15,341 bases of DNA from JAWLCA01 sp050485905 (GCA_050485905.1 JBJHCH010000095.1:1-15341), one strand, 5' to 3'; shown: positions 1-7,532, counted from the stretch's first letter. A program made the numbers and translations. The notes: generated by a model from the sequence alone, not told the origin.

Positions 1-51
1 TGAAAGCCCGCCGTTGCCAAGCCTGTCCCAGTGGCGCGTCCGCACTGTCAT
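1..51 (-). CDS. Possible 5' end of an unidentified gene (truncated by window edge)
   Basis: Downstream of manC on the same strand, an ATG at 51-49 opens a frame that stays open for 17 codons to the window edge (MTVRTRHWDRLGNGGLS). It is preceded by a purine-rich AGGGGATGAGG stretch that could serve as ribosome binding site; an in-frame ATG at 57-55 is an alternative start. The gap to the manC stop is about 30 bp, so it could be the next gene of a manC operon, perhaps for polysaccharide synthesis by context only. Seventeen codons are too few to identify a family, and the frame may be open by chance. Confidence 0.3.
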   Translation of the reverse strand, partial: MTVRTRHWDRLGNGGLS

Positions 52-84
52 CCTCATCCCCTGTTGCTGTGGCCCGGCGTTCGT

Positions 85-1524
85 TCAACGATGGCCAGCA
101 CTGCCATCGCCCCCCCGAGCATAGATGTCTTCGTAGCGCGTGATATCGTCCTCGCCCAAATAGACGCCGGTCTGAACCTCGATCAGGACCATCGGCACCT
201 TGCCGGGGTTCTCCATCCGATGGCGCGCCCCAAGGGGAACATAGATCGACTGGTTCTCGGTCACCAGCGTCACCGTGTCCTCTACGGTCACGCGCGCTGT
301 GCCGGAAACGACGACCCAATGCTCGGATCGATGCAGGTGGCTTTGCAGGCTGAGCGTGCCACCGGGATTCACAACGATGCGCTTGACCTGAAACCGCTCG
401 CCGGTTGCAAGCGTATCGTACCAGCCCCACGGCCGATGCTCGCGGGGAAGGGCGGTGGCCTGCCGCGCGCCCTTGCCCTTCAGCGCCTCGACGGCGAGCC
501 GAACGTCCTGCGCGCGTGACATATCGGCGACCAGCACCGCGTCGGGCGTGGCGATGGCCATGATATTGCGGAGGCCGATACCGACCAGTTCCAGATCATT
601 GGATTCCGACCTGAGCAGCGTGTCGGTGCAATCAACCGCTGTTGCATGGCCCCCCAGTGCCACGCCCGCCGCATCCGGGCCAGCCTCGCGCCAGACGGCA
701 TCCCAGCCGCCGAGATCGGACCAGTGGCCGTCGAAGGGCATCACAACCAGATTCTTGGCCTTTTCCATCACGGCATAGTCGATGGAGCTTTCAGGCACGT
801 CGCGCCACGCGTCGGGGGCGAGCCGTAGAAACCCCAGATCGCGGGTTTGGCCAGCGACGGCCGCTTCGACTGGCGGCAGGAATTCGGGCGCATGTATCCG
901 GAACGCCTCGATGATGCTGCGGGCGGTGAACAGGAATATCCCTGAGTTCCAGAGGAACTGCCCGCTTTCGACCATTGCCGCCGCGCGATCCGTATCCGGC
1001 TTCTCGACAAAGCGGCGCAGCGGGATCACGCCCATCTCGGCGTCGCGCTCGCCAAGTTCCAGGTATCCGTAGCCGCTGTCGGCGCGAGTTGGCGCGATGC
1101 CAAAGGTAACAATTGCCCCATCCCGCGCGGCCTGAACGCCCGCAAGGACGGCGGTGCGAAAGCGTTCGGGTTCGGGGATGACATGATCGGATGGGGCAAA
1201 GATCATCAGCGCATTCTCATCGTGACGCGCCTGATGGAGCGCGGCGGCGAGCACCGCCGGGGCTGTGCTGCGGGCCGCAGGCTCGATCAGCACGGCGCCG
1301 GGCACGATGCCGATGGCGCCCAGTTGTTCGGTCACGATGAACCTGAAATCAGCGTTGGTGACGACGACCGGCGCCGCGAAATCCGCGCCGGAGAACCGAA
1401 GCGCTGAGGTCTGGAACAGGCTGCGATCAGACAGGAGCCGGGCAAACTGCTTTGGGTAGCTCTGGCGCGACAGCGGCCAGAGCCGCGTGCCGGCGCCCCC
1501 GCTCAGCAGGACCGGGATGATCAT
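85..1524 (-). CDS. manC: Mannose-1-phosphate guanylyltransferase / mannose-6-phosphate isomerase, bifunctional
   Basis: This enzyme makes GDP-mannose from mannose-1-phosphate and GTP, and interconverts fructose-6-phosphate and mannose-6-phosphate. It is cytosolic and supplies exopolysaccharide or LPS synthesis. The 479-residue product has the expected two domains. The N-terminal nucleotidyltransferase shows the signature GGAGTRLWPLSR (9-20), PKQF (24-27) and FVEKP (172-176). The C-terminal type II phosphomannose isomerase cupin shows WGWYD (366-370) and SHLHRSEHW (395-403), whose His and Glu residues are the expected metal ligands. The length matches the ManC/AlgA/CpsB family. The frame stays open upstream to 1644, but those 40 codons are Arg/Pro-rich and unlike the family; the ATG at 1524 begins MIIPVLLSGG, as family members do, and has GGAG 10 nt upstream. 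The gene diverges from the Hpt gene. The substrate could be another hexose-1-phosphate, but mannose is by far the likeliest. Confidence 0.93.
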   Translation of the reverse strand: MIIPVLLSGGAGTRLWPLSRQSYPKQFARLLSDRSLFQTSALRFSGADFAAPVVVTNADFRFIVTEQLGAIGIVPGAVLIEPAARSTAPAVLAAALHQARHDENALMIFAPSDHVIPEPERFRTAVLAGVQAARDGAIVTFGIAPTRADSGYGYLELGERDAEMGVIPLRRFVEKPDTDRAAAMVESGQFLWNSGIFLFTARSIIEAFRIHAPEFLPPVEAAVAGQTRDLGFLRLAPDAWRDVPESSIDYAVMEKAKNLVVMPFDGHWSDLGGWDAVWREAGPDAAGVALGGHATAVDCTDTLLRSESNDLELVGIGLRNIMAIATPDAVLVADMSRAQDVRLAVEALKGKGARQATALPREHRPWGWYDTLATGERFQVKRIVVNPGGTLSLQSHLHRSEHWVVVSGTARVTVEDTVTLVTENQSIYVPLGARHRMENPGKVPMVLIEVQTGVYLGEDDITRYEDIYARGGDGSAGHR

Positions 1525-1562
1525 AGCCGCGAAACTCCATGCCAGGTCGCCCGCGATTGACG

Positions 1563-1600
1563 GGTCAGGCGATTCTGACCGAGGCGGACGCGGTCTGCAA
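1563..1600 (-). promoter_or_regulatory. Candidate manC promoter overlapped by an inverted repeat
   Basis: On the minus strand TTGCAG (1600-1595) and CAGAAT (1577-1572) are separated by exactly 17 bp, giving a predicted start about 40 nt before the manC ATG. Matches to the sigma-70 consensus are modest (3/6 and 4/6). A perfect 6-bp inverted repeat, GGTCAG-N6-CTGACC (1563-1580), covers the -10 region and could be a repressor site. Nothing identifies the factor. Confidence 0.3.
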
Positions 1601-1666
1601 CCGTTGCGGGTGTATACGGGGCGATGCGCCTTTCGCGACGGCATGCCCCGCCCCGTGTTAAGCGAA

Positions 1667-1695
1667 TTGAAACGCCAAGCAGAGACCCATAGGCT
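1667..1695 (+). promoter_or_regulatory. Weak candidate promoter for the Hpt gene
   Basis: TTGAAA (1667-1672, 5/6 match to the -35 consensus) is followed after 17 bp by TAGGCT (1690-1695, 3/6 match). A start near 1702 would leave a leader of about 46 nt before the ATG at 1749. The poor -10 makes this tentative. Confidence 0.25.
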
Positions 1696-1748
1696 GGGCT
1701 GGTGTCGCGGCCGGCCGTCCGGGTGGCGGCCAGCGCGAAGGGGGAGCG

Positions 1749-2576
1749 ATGCTTTGGGAAACGCTGCGGTCCTGGGTCGGCGCCGGCCAGCGCCTGATGG
1801 CGTCGTTGCGTTCGCCGCCGGCTGCGCTCACTGACCCCGAGGTGCAAGTGCGTTTGCGGGTGGTTCTGGCGGTCAAGGATCATGACCTGGGTACGGAGGT
1901 TGCGCGATTCCTGACCGACGATGGGCACGAGGTAACGCATGCCCTCAGTGAGGTGGAGGCGCTTCGCTTGGCCGCCGCGTGGCCTGCCGACCTGCTGATG
2001 AGTGATGATGCATCGAGAGAAACGATGCAGAGGTGGCAGGCGGTGAATCTGCCAATCGGCGTCGCCGTCTGCCACCTGACAAACGCCGACGCCGCAGAGG
2101 GCGAGATCGGCAGCGATGGCAATGTGCTTGCATTGGGCAGGCCGGTTGAGCGCGAAGCATTGCGCGCGGTGCTGCTAGGTGTTGTGAAAGGCCGGGGGGC
2201 AGACCGACGTGGCGCGCCCGCTGCCGCGGCGCGCGCTGCGCTCCTTGATCGTCCGACGCTCGACGAACTGGCAGAGTCGCTCGGTCCCGACGACTTCGGT
2301 CAGGTGATCGAGGTCTTTCTGGCGGACATGCCCCCCTTGATCGCACGGCTGGAGCATGCGGTATCGCTTGGCGATTTCGCCGCGACCTTCGCCGCCGCGC
2401 ATGAGGGCACTGGCATCGCAGCGACGCTGGGAATGCCGCGACTGGCCGAGGCGATGCGCCGGATCGAGGCAGCGTCACGCAGCGAAAATGCCGAGGTGCT
2501 GCCCGAGCTGCTGGAGGATGCCCGTCTGACTTGGACAGAAACCGCCTATGCCGTCGACCTGCTGCCGCGTGGCTGA
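1749..2576 (+). CDS. Degenerate receiver-Hpt (histidine phosphotransfer) fusion protein
   Basis: The 275-residue protein appears to be a two-component phosphorelay part with no output domain. Residues about 36-145 look like a response-regulator receiver. ADLLMSD (80-86) aligns with the usual PDLxxxD, so the phospho-acceptor Asp would be D86. However, the N-terminal acidic pair is reduced (K43-D44) and the conserved Lys before Pro is Arg (GRP, 130-132). Residues about 165-270 form an Hpt domain with AHEGTGIAATLG (217-228) and H218 as the likely phosphorylated His; the Lys usually found three residues after it is Thr. A GGGGGAG stretch directly precedes the ATG. It diverges from manC and converges on typA with a 27-bp gap, so no partner kinase is adjacent. 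The Hpt call is fairly secure; the receiver call is an inference from pattern. Confidence 0.75.
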   Translation: MLWETLRSWVGAGQRLMASLRSPPAALTDPEVQVRLRVVLAVKDHDLGTEVARFLTDDGHEVTHALSEVEALRLAAAWPADLLMSDDASRETMQRWQAVNLPIGVAVCHLTNADAAEGEIGSDGNVLALGRPVEREALRAVLLGVVKGRGADRRGAPAAAARAALLDRPTLDELAESLGPDDFGQVIEVFLADMPPLIARLEHAVSLGDFAATFAAAHEGTGIAATLGMPRLAEAMRRIEAASRSENAEVLPELLEDARLTWTETAYAVDLLPRG

Positions 2577-2589
2577 CCGCCCGCGGCAG
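2562..2589. terminator. Stem-loop between the convergent Hpt and typA genes
   Basis: CTGCCGCG (2562-2569) and CGCGGCAG (2582-2589) form a perfect 8-bp stem with a 12-nt loop that contains the Hpt gene's stop codon. It lies just where two genes converge, so it could act in both directions, but there is no T-run on either side and it is not a canonical intrinsic terminator. Confidence 0.3.
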
Positions 2590-2603
2590 TCGCCAAGGGA
2601 GCC

Positions 2604-4421
2604 TTAACCGGCCTTTGCCTGACGCTTGCGTTCGTGCGGGTCGAGCAGGCGTTTGCGGAGCCGGATGTTCGCCGGCGTCACCTCAACGAGTTCATCATCG
2701 TCGATATAGGCGATGGCCTGTTCGAGACTCATCCGCACGGGTGGGGTCAGACGAACCGCCTCGTCCGTGCCCGATGCGCGGATGTTGGTCAGCTTCTTGC
2801 CCTTCAGCGGGTTCACTTCCAGATCGTTGTCGCGGGAATGCTCGCCGATGATCATGCCCTCGTAGACCTGTTCCTGCGCGCCGATGAACATGCGGCCCCG
2901 ATCCTCCAGGTTCCAGAGCGCATAGGCGACGCTGACGCCATTCTCCATCGAGATCAGAACACCCTGACGGCGGCCCTGGATGGGGCCTTTCCACGGCGCC
3001 CATCCGTGGAACAGCCGGTTGAGGACGCCGGTGCCGCGAGTGTCGGTCAGAAACTCGCCATGATAGCCGATCAGGCCGCGGCTGGGGACATGGGCGATGA
3101 TGCGGGTCTTGCCTGCACCCGCCGGCTTCATCTCTACCAGATCACCCTTGCGCGGACCGGTCAGCTTCTCGATCACCGTGCCCGAGAATTCGTCGTCCAC
3201 GTCGATGGTGACTTCCTCGATCGGCTCCAGCCGCTGGCCGTTCTCTTCGCGGAAGAGAACGCGCGGGCGGCTGATCGACAGTTCGAACCCTTCGCGGCGC
3301 ATATTCTCGATCAGGACGCCCATCTGCAGTTCGCCGCGACCCGCGACCTCGAACGCCTCGCCGCCCGGCGTGTCGGTCACGCGGATCGCGACGTTCAACT
3401 CCGCCTCTTTCATCAGCCGCTCGCGGATCACGCGGCTTTGCACCTTGGACCCGTCGCGCCCGGCAAGCGGGCTGTCGTTGATCCCGAAGGTGACGCTGAT
3501 CGTCGGCGGGTCGATCGGCTGGGCGGGAAGCGGCACGTCGATGGCCGGATCGCAGAGCGTGTCGGCAACCGTCGCCTTGGACATGCCGGCGATGGTCACG
3601 ATGTCGCCCGCCTCTGCCACATCAATCGGTTGCTGTGCCAGCCCGCGGAACGCGAGGATCTTGGAGACACGGAACTGTTCGATCCGCTCGCCGGTGCGCG
3701 ACAGCGCCTTGATCGTCTCGCCGGTCCGAAGTCGTCCGGATTCGACGCGGCCGGTCAGGATGCGGCCGATGAAGGGGTCTGCGGACAGCGTCGTGGCCAG
3801 CATGCGGAAGGGCTTGTCGATCTGCGACAACTGGCGCGGGGCAGGCACATGGGCGAGAACCAGTTCGAACAGCGCCGAGAGATCCTTGCGCGGACCATCA
3901 AGATCCGCATCCGCCCAGCCCGACCGGCCCGATGCGTAGAGATGCGGGAAATCGAGTTGCTCGTCTGATGCACCGAGGTTCGCGAACAGATCGAACACCT
4001 CGTCCAGCGCGCGATCAGGTTCGGCGTCGGGTTTGTCCACCTTGTTCAGCACGACGATGGGGCGCAGACCCAGCGCCAGCGCTTTGGCGGTCACAAACTT
4101 GGTCTGCGGCATCGGCCCCTCGGCGGCGTCAACCAGCAGAACGACGCCGTCGACCATGCTGAGAATCCGCTCGACCTCGCCGCCGAAGTCAGCGTGGCCG
4201 GGGGTGTCGACGATGTTGATGCGATGCCCCTGCCATTCGACGCTGGTGCATTTGGCGAGGATGGTAATGCCGCGCTCACGCTCGATATCGTTCGAATCCA
4301 TCGCCCGTTCGGCAACGGACTGGTTGTCGCGGAATGCGCCGGACTGTTTCAGCAGTTCATCGACCAGCGTCGTCTTGCCATGGTCGACATGCGCGATGAT
4401 CGCGATGTTGCGAAGATCCAT
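2604..4421 (-). CDS. typA: Translational GTPase TypA/BipA
   Basis: TypA/BipA is a ribosome-associated GTPase related to EF-G and LepA, involved in ribosome assembly and in stress and low-temperature growth. The 605-residue product has all GTPase motifs: G1 AHVDHGKTT (10-18), G2 RGIT (50-53), G3 DTPGH (72-76) and G4 NKVD (126-129). The domain 2, EF-G-like domain V and TypA-specific C-terminal regions follow, ending in the usual basic tail. Length matches the family (about 600). I chose the ATG at 4421 because MDLRNIAIIAHVDHG matches typical family N-termini; an in-frame ATG at 4439 would add six residues, and neither start has a strong ribosome binding site. It lies about 90 bp downstream of an unknown membrane-protein gene on the same strand, so it may be co-transcribed with it. 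Confidence 0.96.
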   Translation of the reverse strand: MDLRNIAIIAHVDHGKTTLVDELLKQSGAFRDNQSVAERAMDSNDIERERGITILAKCTSVEWQGHRINIVDTPGHADFGGEVERILSMVDGVVLLVDAAEGPMPQTKFVTAKALALGLRPIVVLNKVDKPDAEPDRALDEVFDLFANLGASDEQLDFPHLYASGRSGWADADLDGPRKDLSALFELVLAHVPAPRQLSQIDKPFRMLATTLSADPFIGRILTGRVESGRLRTGETIKALSRTGERIEQFRVSKILAFRGLAQQPIDVAEAGDIVTIAGMSKATVADTLCDPAIDVPLPAQPIDPPTISVTFGINDSPLAGRDGSKVQSRVIRERLMKEAELNVAIRVTDTPGGEAFEVAGRGELQMGVLIENMRREGFELSISRPRVLFREENGQRLEPIEEVTIDVDDEFSGTVIEKLTGPRKGDLVEMKPAGAGKTRIIAHVPSRGLIGYHGEFLTDTRGTGVLNRLFHGWAPWKGPIQGRRQGVLISMENGVSVAYALWNLEDRGRMFIGAQEQVYEGMIIGEHSRDNDLEVNPLKGKKLTNIRASGTDEAVRLTPPVRMSLEQAIAYIDDDELVEVTPANIRLRKRLLDPHERKRQAKAG

Positions 4422-4513
4422 CGGTGGACTCGTTCTCATATGTTGGGTTGCCGCGCGCCTACAGGGTTCTGGCGCAAAAGGCCAGACAATTCTGCGCTGC
4501 GGCGTGATCGGGG

Positions 4514-5110
4514 TCAGGAGCGGTCATTGCGGCGTCGAAAATGCATCAGCGCCGCGACGATAATGAGTGCGGTGCCGCCAAGTTCGACGTAGCGATGCGC
4601 CCTGATCTCGACAAACTCGATCCTGAAGAACTGATCGACATGGGTCAGGCTGACTGCGCGCAGCAGAATGAAGGAAAACAAGACGACAAGGCCGATGACG
4701 GCAAGCCAGTTGCGCAGGATCGCCCGGCGCAGCCAGAACAGAACCGTGCCAAGCAGCAAGGCGACGATCGCGGCGACAAGCATCAGGAACTGTGCCTGCA
4801 CCTCGCGTCGCTGCCCGAACCAGCCCTCTGCCCGCGCGACGCAGCGGCCGGTATTTGTGATGTATGTGTGAAATTCCAACTGCTTGTTGACGCACATGAA
4901 CGCAAGAAAGATTGCAAGAAACACCCAGAACGCACGCTCGCTGCGTCGGCTGGCGGCGGGAAAGGACGCGCCGGTGGCAGTCATCCAGGCAATTACTGCC
5001 GCCAGACCGTACCCTGCCGTGATGGTCCAGCCTAGGGGCTGGTTGTCACCAAGCTGGAAGCGCCAGACTTGAAGGGCGCAATCCACGATCAGGCTGAATT
5101 CCTCGAACAT
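4514..5110 (-). CDS. Unidentified multi-span membrane protein
   Basis: I do not recognise the family. The 198-residue product is an integral inner-membrane protein with about five hydrophobic spans, near residues 28-46, 60-75, 107-127, 134-155 and 177-191, followed by a basic tail (HFRRRNDRS). The soluble stretch between spans 2 and 3 (76-106) contains HTYITNTGRCVARAEGW, with one Cys. No signal peptide, enzyme motif or transporter signature is visible. AAGG lies four bases before the ATG. The gene starts 25 bp after the SMR transporter gene and is probably co-transcribed with it, with typA about 90 bp further on. Base composition and codon use match the neighbours. It is a real gene by frame, ribosome binding site and membrane topology; function is unknown. 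Confidence 0.75.
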   Translation of the reverse strand: MFEEFSLIVDCALQVWRFQLGDNQPLGWTITAGYGLAAVIAWMTATGASFPAASRRSERAFWVFLAIFLAFMCVNKQLEFHTYITNTGRCVARAEGWFGQRREVQAQFLMLVAAIVALLLGTVLFWLRRAILRNWLAVIGLVVLFSFILLRAVSLTHVDQFFRIEFVEIRAHRYVELGGTALIIVAALMHFRRRNDRS

Positions 5111-5135
5111 GCTGCCTTGCCGTCTGGTGTCGCGT

Positions 5136-5465
5136 TCAGTGGCTCGCGCTACCCGAGAACAGGTTGATGACCACGATCCCGCTGATGATCATGGCGATGC
5201 CAAGGACCGCCGGAAGATCGAGCGTCTGCCCGAAAACCACATAGGCGATAGCGGCGATGAAGCAGATGCCGAGGCCGGACCATATCGCATAGACGATGCC
5301 GACAGGCATGACCTTCAGCGTCAGCGACAAAAGATAGAACGAGGCCGCGTAGCTGATGACAACCACGGTCGAAGGTGCTGCCCGCGTGAACTGCTGGCTT
5401 GCCTGAAGTGCGGTTGTACCGATCGTTTCAAACAGGATAGCTGCCGACAGGTATAGCCAGTGCAT
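5136..5465 (-). CDS. Small multidrug resistance (SMR) family transporter, EmrE/QacE type
   Basis: SMR proteins are dual-topology dimers in the inner membrane that exchange protons for cationic drugs or quaternary ammonium compounds; some relatives export guanidinium. The 109-residue product has the standard four-helix layout. It keeps the membrane-embedded, proton/substrate-binding Glu (E13, equivalent to EmrE E14) and Y39, Y59 and W62 in YAIWSGLG, equivalent to EmrE Y40, Y60 and W63. FGQTLDLPA (78-86) is likewise very close to EmrE. Overall it resembles the EmrE/QacE branch more than the SugE/Gdx branch, but substrate cannot be settled by eye. GGAG lies seven bases before the ATG. It follows icd with that gene's terminator only 14 bp before the start codon, and precedes the unknown membrane-protein gene by 25 bp. 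Confidence 0.93.
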   Translation of the reverse strand: MHWLYLSAAILFETIGTTALQASQQFTRAAPSTVVVISYAASFYLLSLTLKVMPVGIVYAIWSGLGICFIAAIAYVVFGQTLDLPAVLGIAMIISGIVVINLFSGSASH

Positions 5466-5479
5466 CAGGTCGCTCCATG

Positions 5480-5508
5480 AAAAAGGGGCGGGGAAAACCC
5501 CGCCCCCC
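5480..5508 (-). terminator. Rho-independent terminator of icd
   Basis: GGGGCGGGG (5485-5493) and CCCCGCCCC (5498-5506) form a perfect 9-bp GC stem with a four-base loop. Read on the minus strand it is followed by TTTTT (5484-5480). It starts about 20 bp after the icd stop codon and ends 14 bp before the SMR start codon. It is a textbook intrinsic terminator. Confidence 0.92.
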
Positions 5509-5526
5509 GTCTAGCAGCGTCAGTGA

Positions 5527-6741
5527 TCAGCCCGCCAGTTCCTTGTTCAGGTATTCGTCGACCTTTTCCAGGTAGCCGATCGTGGTCAGCCACTTCTGAT
5601 CCGGACCGACAAGCAGTGCCAGATCCTTGGTCATGAACCCATCCTCGACGGTCTGGACGGTCACCCGCTCCAGCGTCTCGGCAAAGTTCAGAAGCTGGGC
5701 GTTGTTGTCGAGCTTCGCGCGATGCTTCAGCCCGCCGGTCCAGGCGTAGATCGAGGCGATGGAGTTGGTGGAGGTCTCCTTCCCGGCCTGATGCTGGCGG
5801 TAGTGGCGCGTCACGGTGCCATGCGCGGCCTCGGCTTCGACCGTCTGACCATCGGGCGTCATCAGCACGCTCGTCATCAGGCCGAGGCTGCCGAAGCCCT
5901 GGGCAACCGTGTCGGACTGCACGTCGCCATCGTAGTTCTTGCAGGCCCAGACATAACCGCCCGACCATTTCATCGCGCAGGCCACCATGTCGTCGATCAG
6001 GCGATGCTCGTAGGTGATGCCGGCGGCCTTGAACTTGTCGGCAAATTCCTCGTCATAAACCTTCTGGAACAGCTCCATGAAGCGGCCATCGTATTGCTTC
6101 AGGATCGTGTTCTTGGTGGAAAGATAGACCGGCCATCCGAGGCTGAGGCCATAGTTCATTGAGGCACGCGCGAAATCGATGATCGACTCGTCAAGGTTAT
6201 ACATCGCCATCGTCACGCCGGATCCGGGGGCGTCGAACACCTCCTTCTCGATCACCGTGCCGTCGTCGCCCACGAACTTGATCGTCAGCTTTCCCTTGCC
6301 GGGAAACTTGAAGTCGGTTGCGCGGTACTGGTCACCGAACGCGTGGCGTCCGACCACGATGGGCTTGGTCCAGCCGGGCACCAGACGCGGCACGTTGCGG
6401 CAGATGATAGGCTGACGGAAGATCACGCCGCCCAGGATGTTGCGGATCGTGCCGTTGGGGCTGCGCCACATCTGCTTGAGGCCGAATTCCTCGACACGGC
6501 CCTCGTCGGGGGTGATGGTCGCGCATTTCACACCCACGCCGTACTTCTTGATGGCATGGGCCGCATCGACGGTGATCTGGTCGTCGGTGCGGTCTCGTTC
6601 CTCGATCCCAAGGTCGTAGTATTTCAGGTCGACGTCGAGATAGGGCAGGATCAGCTTCTTCTTGATGAAATCCCAGATGATCCGGGTCATCTCGTCGCCG
6701 TCAAGTTCGACGACTGGGTTTTCTACCTTGATCTTGGACAT
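5527..6741 (-). CDS. icd: NADP-dependent isocitrate dehydrogenase
   Basis: This TCA-cycle enzyme oxidatively decarboxylates isocitrate to 2-oxoglutarate, making NADPH (EC 1.1.1.42). The 404-residue protein is of the homodimeric, eukaryote-like type (close in length and sequence to human IDH1), not the E. coli type. Isocitrate-binding residues are present: SPNGTIR (94-100: S94, N96, R100), R109, R132 and Y139. K210 (STKNT) is the expected catalytic Lys. The metal-binding acids are D250, D273 and D277 (LID and NYDGDVQSD). AHGTVTRH (306-313) carries R312/H313, the pair that contacts the NADP 2'-phosphate. GAGAGG lies directly before the ATG. A candidate promoter with upstream TTGTAT repeats lies at 6777-6824, and a strong terminator follows. 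The hydrolase gene lies 100 bp upstream on the same strand. Confidence 0.97.
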   Translation of the reverse strand: MSKIKVENPVVELDGDEMTRIIWDFIKKKLILPYLDVDLKYYDLGIEERDRTDDQITVDAAHAIKKYGVGVKCATITPDEGRVEEFGLKQMWRSPNGTIRNILGGVIFRQPIICRNVPRLVPGWTKPIVVGRHAFGDQYRATDFKFPGKGKLTIKFVGDDGTVIEKEVFDAPGSGVTMAMYNLDESIIDFARASMNYGLSLGWPVYLSTKNTILKQYDGRFMELFQKVYDEEFADKFKAAGITYEHRLIDDMVACAMKWSGGYVWACKNYDGDVQSDTVAQGFGSLGLMTSVLMTPDGQTVEAEAAHGTVTRHYRQHQAGKETSTNSIASIYAWTGGLKHRAKLDNNAQLLNFAETLERVTVQTVEDGFMTKDLALLVGPDQKWLTTIGYLEKVDEYLNKELAG

Positions 6742-6776
6742 GGGCCTCTCCCGCTCCGGTGACTCGATTGCGCGGG

Positions 6777-6824
6777 GTCATAGCGGAAAACGGAAACGGT
6801 GAAAAGCCTTGTATGCGGTTGTAT
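6777..6824 (-). promoter_or_regulatory. Candidate icd promoter with tandem TTGTAT repeats upstream
   Basis: On the minus strand TTTTCA (6805-6800, 4/6) and TATGAC (6782-6777, 4/6) are separated by 17 bp, giving a start near 6770 and a leader of about 30 nt. Immediately upstream, TTGTAT occurs twice on the plus strand (6809-6814 and 6819-6824), spaced exactly 10 bp, one helical turn. They occupy about -39 to -54, a usual place for an activator. The second copy continues into TTGTATACTAA, an imperfect palindrome. The binding factor is unknown. Confidence 0.4.
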
Positions 6825-6841
6825 ACTAAAGTGGCGCAGAG

Positions 6842-7495
6842 CTACCGGGTCACCTCGGTCAGTCGGCGCTTCACATATCCCGTGACGGTGTCGATCATCG
6901 GCTCCATGTGGGGATCCTCGAAGAAATGCCCGGCGCCGTCGATCTCGTGATGCGTGATGGTGATGCCCTTCTGCTCGTGCAGCTTGCTGACGAGGCCGGC
7001 AGTGTCCTTGGGCGGGGCCACACGATCCGAGGTTCCGTTGATGATCAGGCCCGAGGCGGGGCAGGGCGCGAGGAAGCTGAAGTCGTACATGTTTGCCGGC
7101 GGGGCAACCGATATGAAGCCGGTAATTTCTGGCCGGCGCATGAGTAGTTGCATGCCGATCCAGGCGCCAAAGCTGAAGCCGGCCACCCAGCAATGCTTTG
7201 CGTTCTGATTCATCGATTGAAGGTAGTCCAGCGCCGATGCGGCGTCCGACAACTCGCCAATGCCCTGATCGTACTCACCCTGGCTGCGCCCGACCCCACG
7301 GAAATTGAACCGCAACACGGTGAAGCCCATGTTGTAGAAGGCATAATGAAGGTTGTAGACAACCTTGTTGTTCATCGTTCCGCCGAACTGCGGGTGCGGA
7401 TGCAGGATGATGGCGATGGGCGCGTCGCGGTCGCGCTGGGCGTGATAGCGGCCTTCCAGCCGGCCCTCGGGTCCGGGAAAGATAACCTCGGGCAT
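6842..7495 (-). CDS. Alpha/beta hydrolase (COG2945-like)
   Basis: This is a small cytosolic serine hydrolase of the alpha/beta fold; the substrate is unknown. In the 217-residue product the catalytic triad is readable: nucleophile S108 in GFSFGAW (106-112), acid D157 in GTSDRVAPP (154-162), and H190 in GAGHFF (187-192). HPHPQFGGTMNN (32-43) is the oxyanion-side loop typical of the dienelactone-hydrolase-like COG2945 group. RFNFRGVGRSQGEYD (62-76) is another group signature. No signal peptide or membrane span is present. A GAAGGA sits about 10 bases before the ATG. It diverges from iscR, and the IscR-type palindrome at 7552-7572 is 57 bp upstream of its start, so the two could share regulation, though I see no convincing promoter on this side. 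icd follows on the same strand after 100 bp. Confidence 0.88.
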   Translation of the reverse strand: MPEVIFPGPEGRLEGRYHAQRDRDAPIAIILHPHPQFGGTMNNKVVYNLHYAFYNMGFTVLRFNFRGVGRSQGEYDQGIGELSDAASALDYLQSMNQNAKHCWVAGFSFGAWIGMQLLMRRPEITGFISVAPPANMYDFSFLAPCPASGLIINGTSDRVAPPKDTAGLVSKLHEQKGITITHHEIDGAGHFFEDPHMEPMIDTVTGYVKRRLTEVTR

Positions 7496-7532
7496 GGTGT
7501 CGTCGTCCTTCCATCGGATGAGCGCATCAATC

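Noticed and set aside
1525..1644. N-terminal extension of manC by 40 codons
   Set aside because: Arg/Pro-rich sequence unlike family members; the internal ATG at 1524 has a ribosome binding site and a family-typical N-terminus.
2634..3968. Long plus-strand open frame (444 codons) opposite typA
   Set aside because: It lies wholly antisense to a certain gene, gives an Arg/Ala/His-rich composition with no motif, and is the usual mirror frame of a GC-rich coding sequence.
4468..4486. Inverted repeat TCTGGC-N7-GCCAGA between the unknown membrane-protein gene and typA, considered as a terminator
   Set aside because: Only six base pairs and no T-run in either direction.
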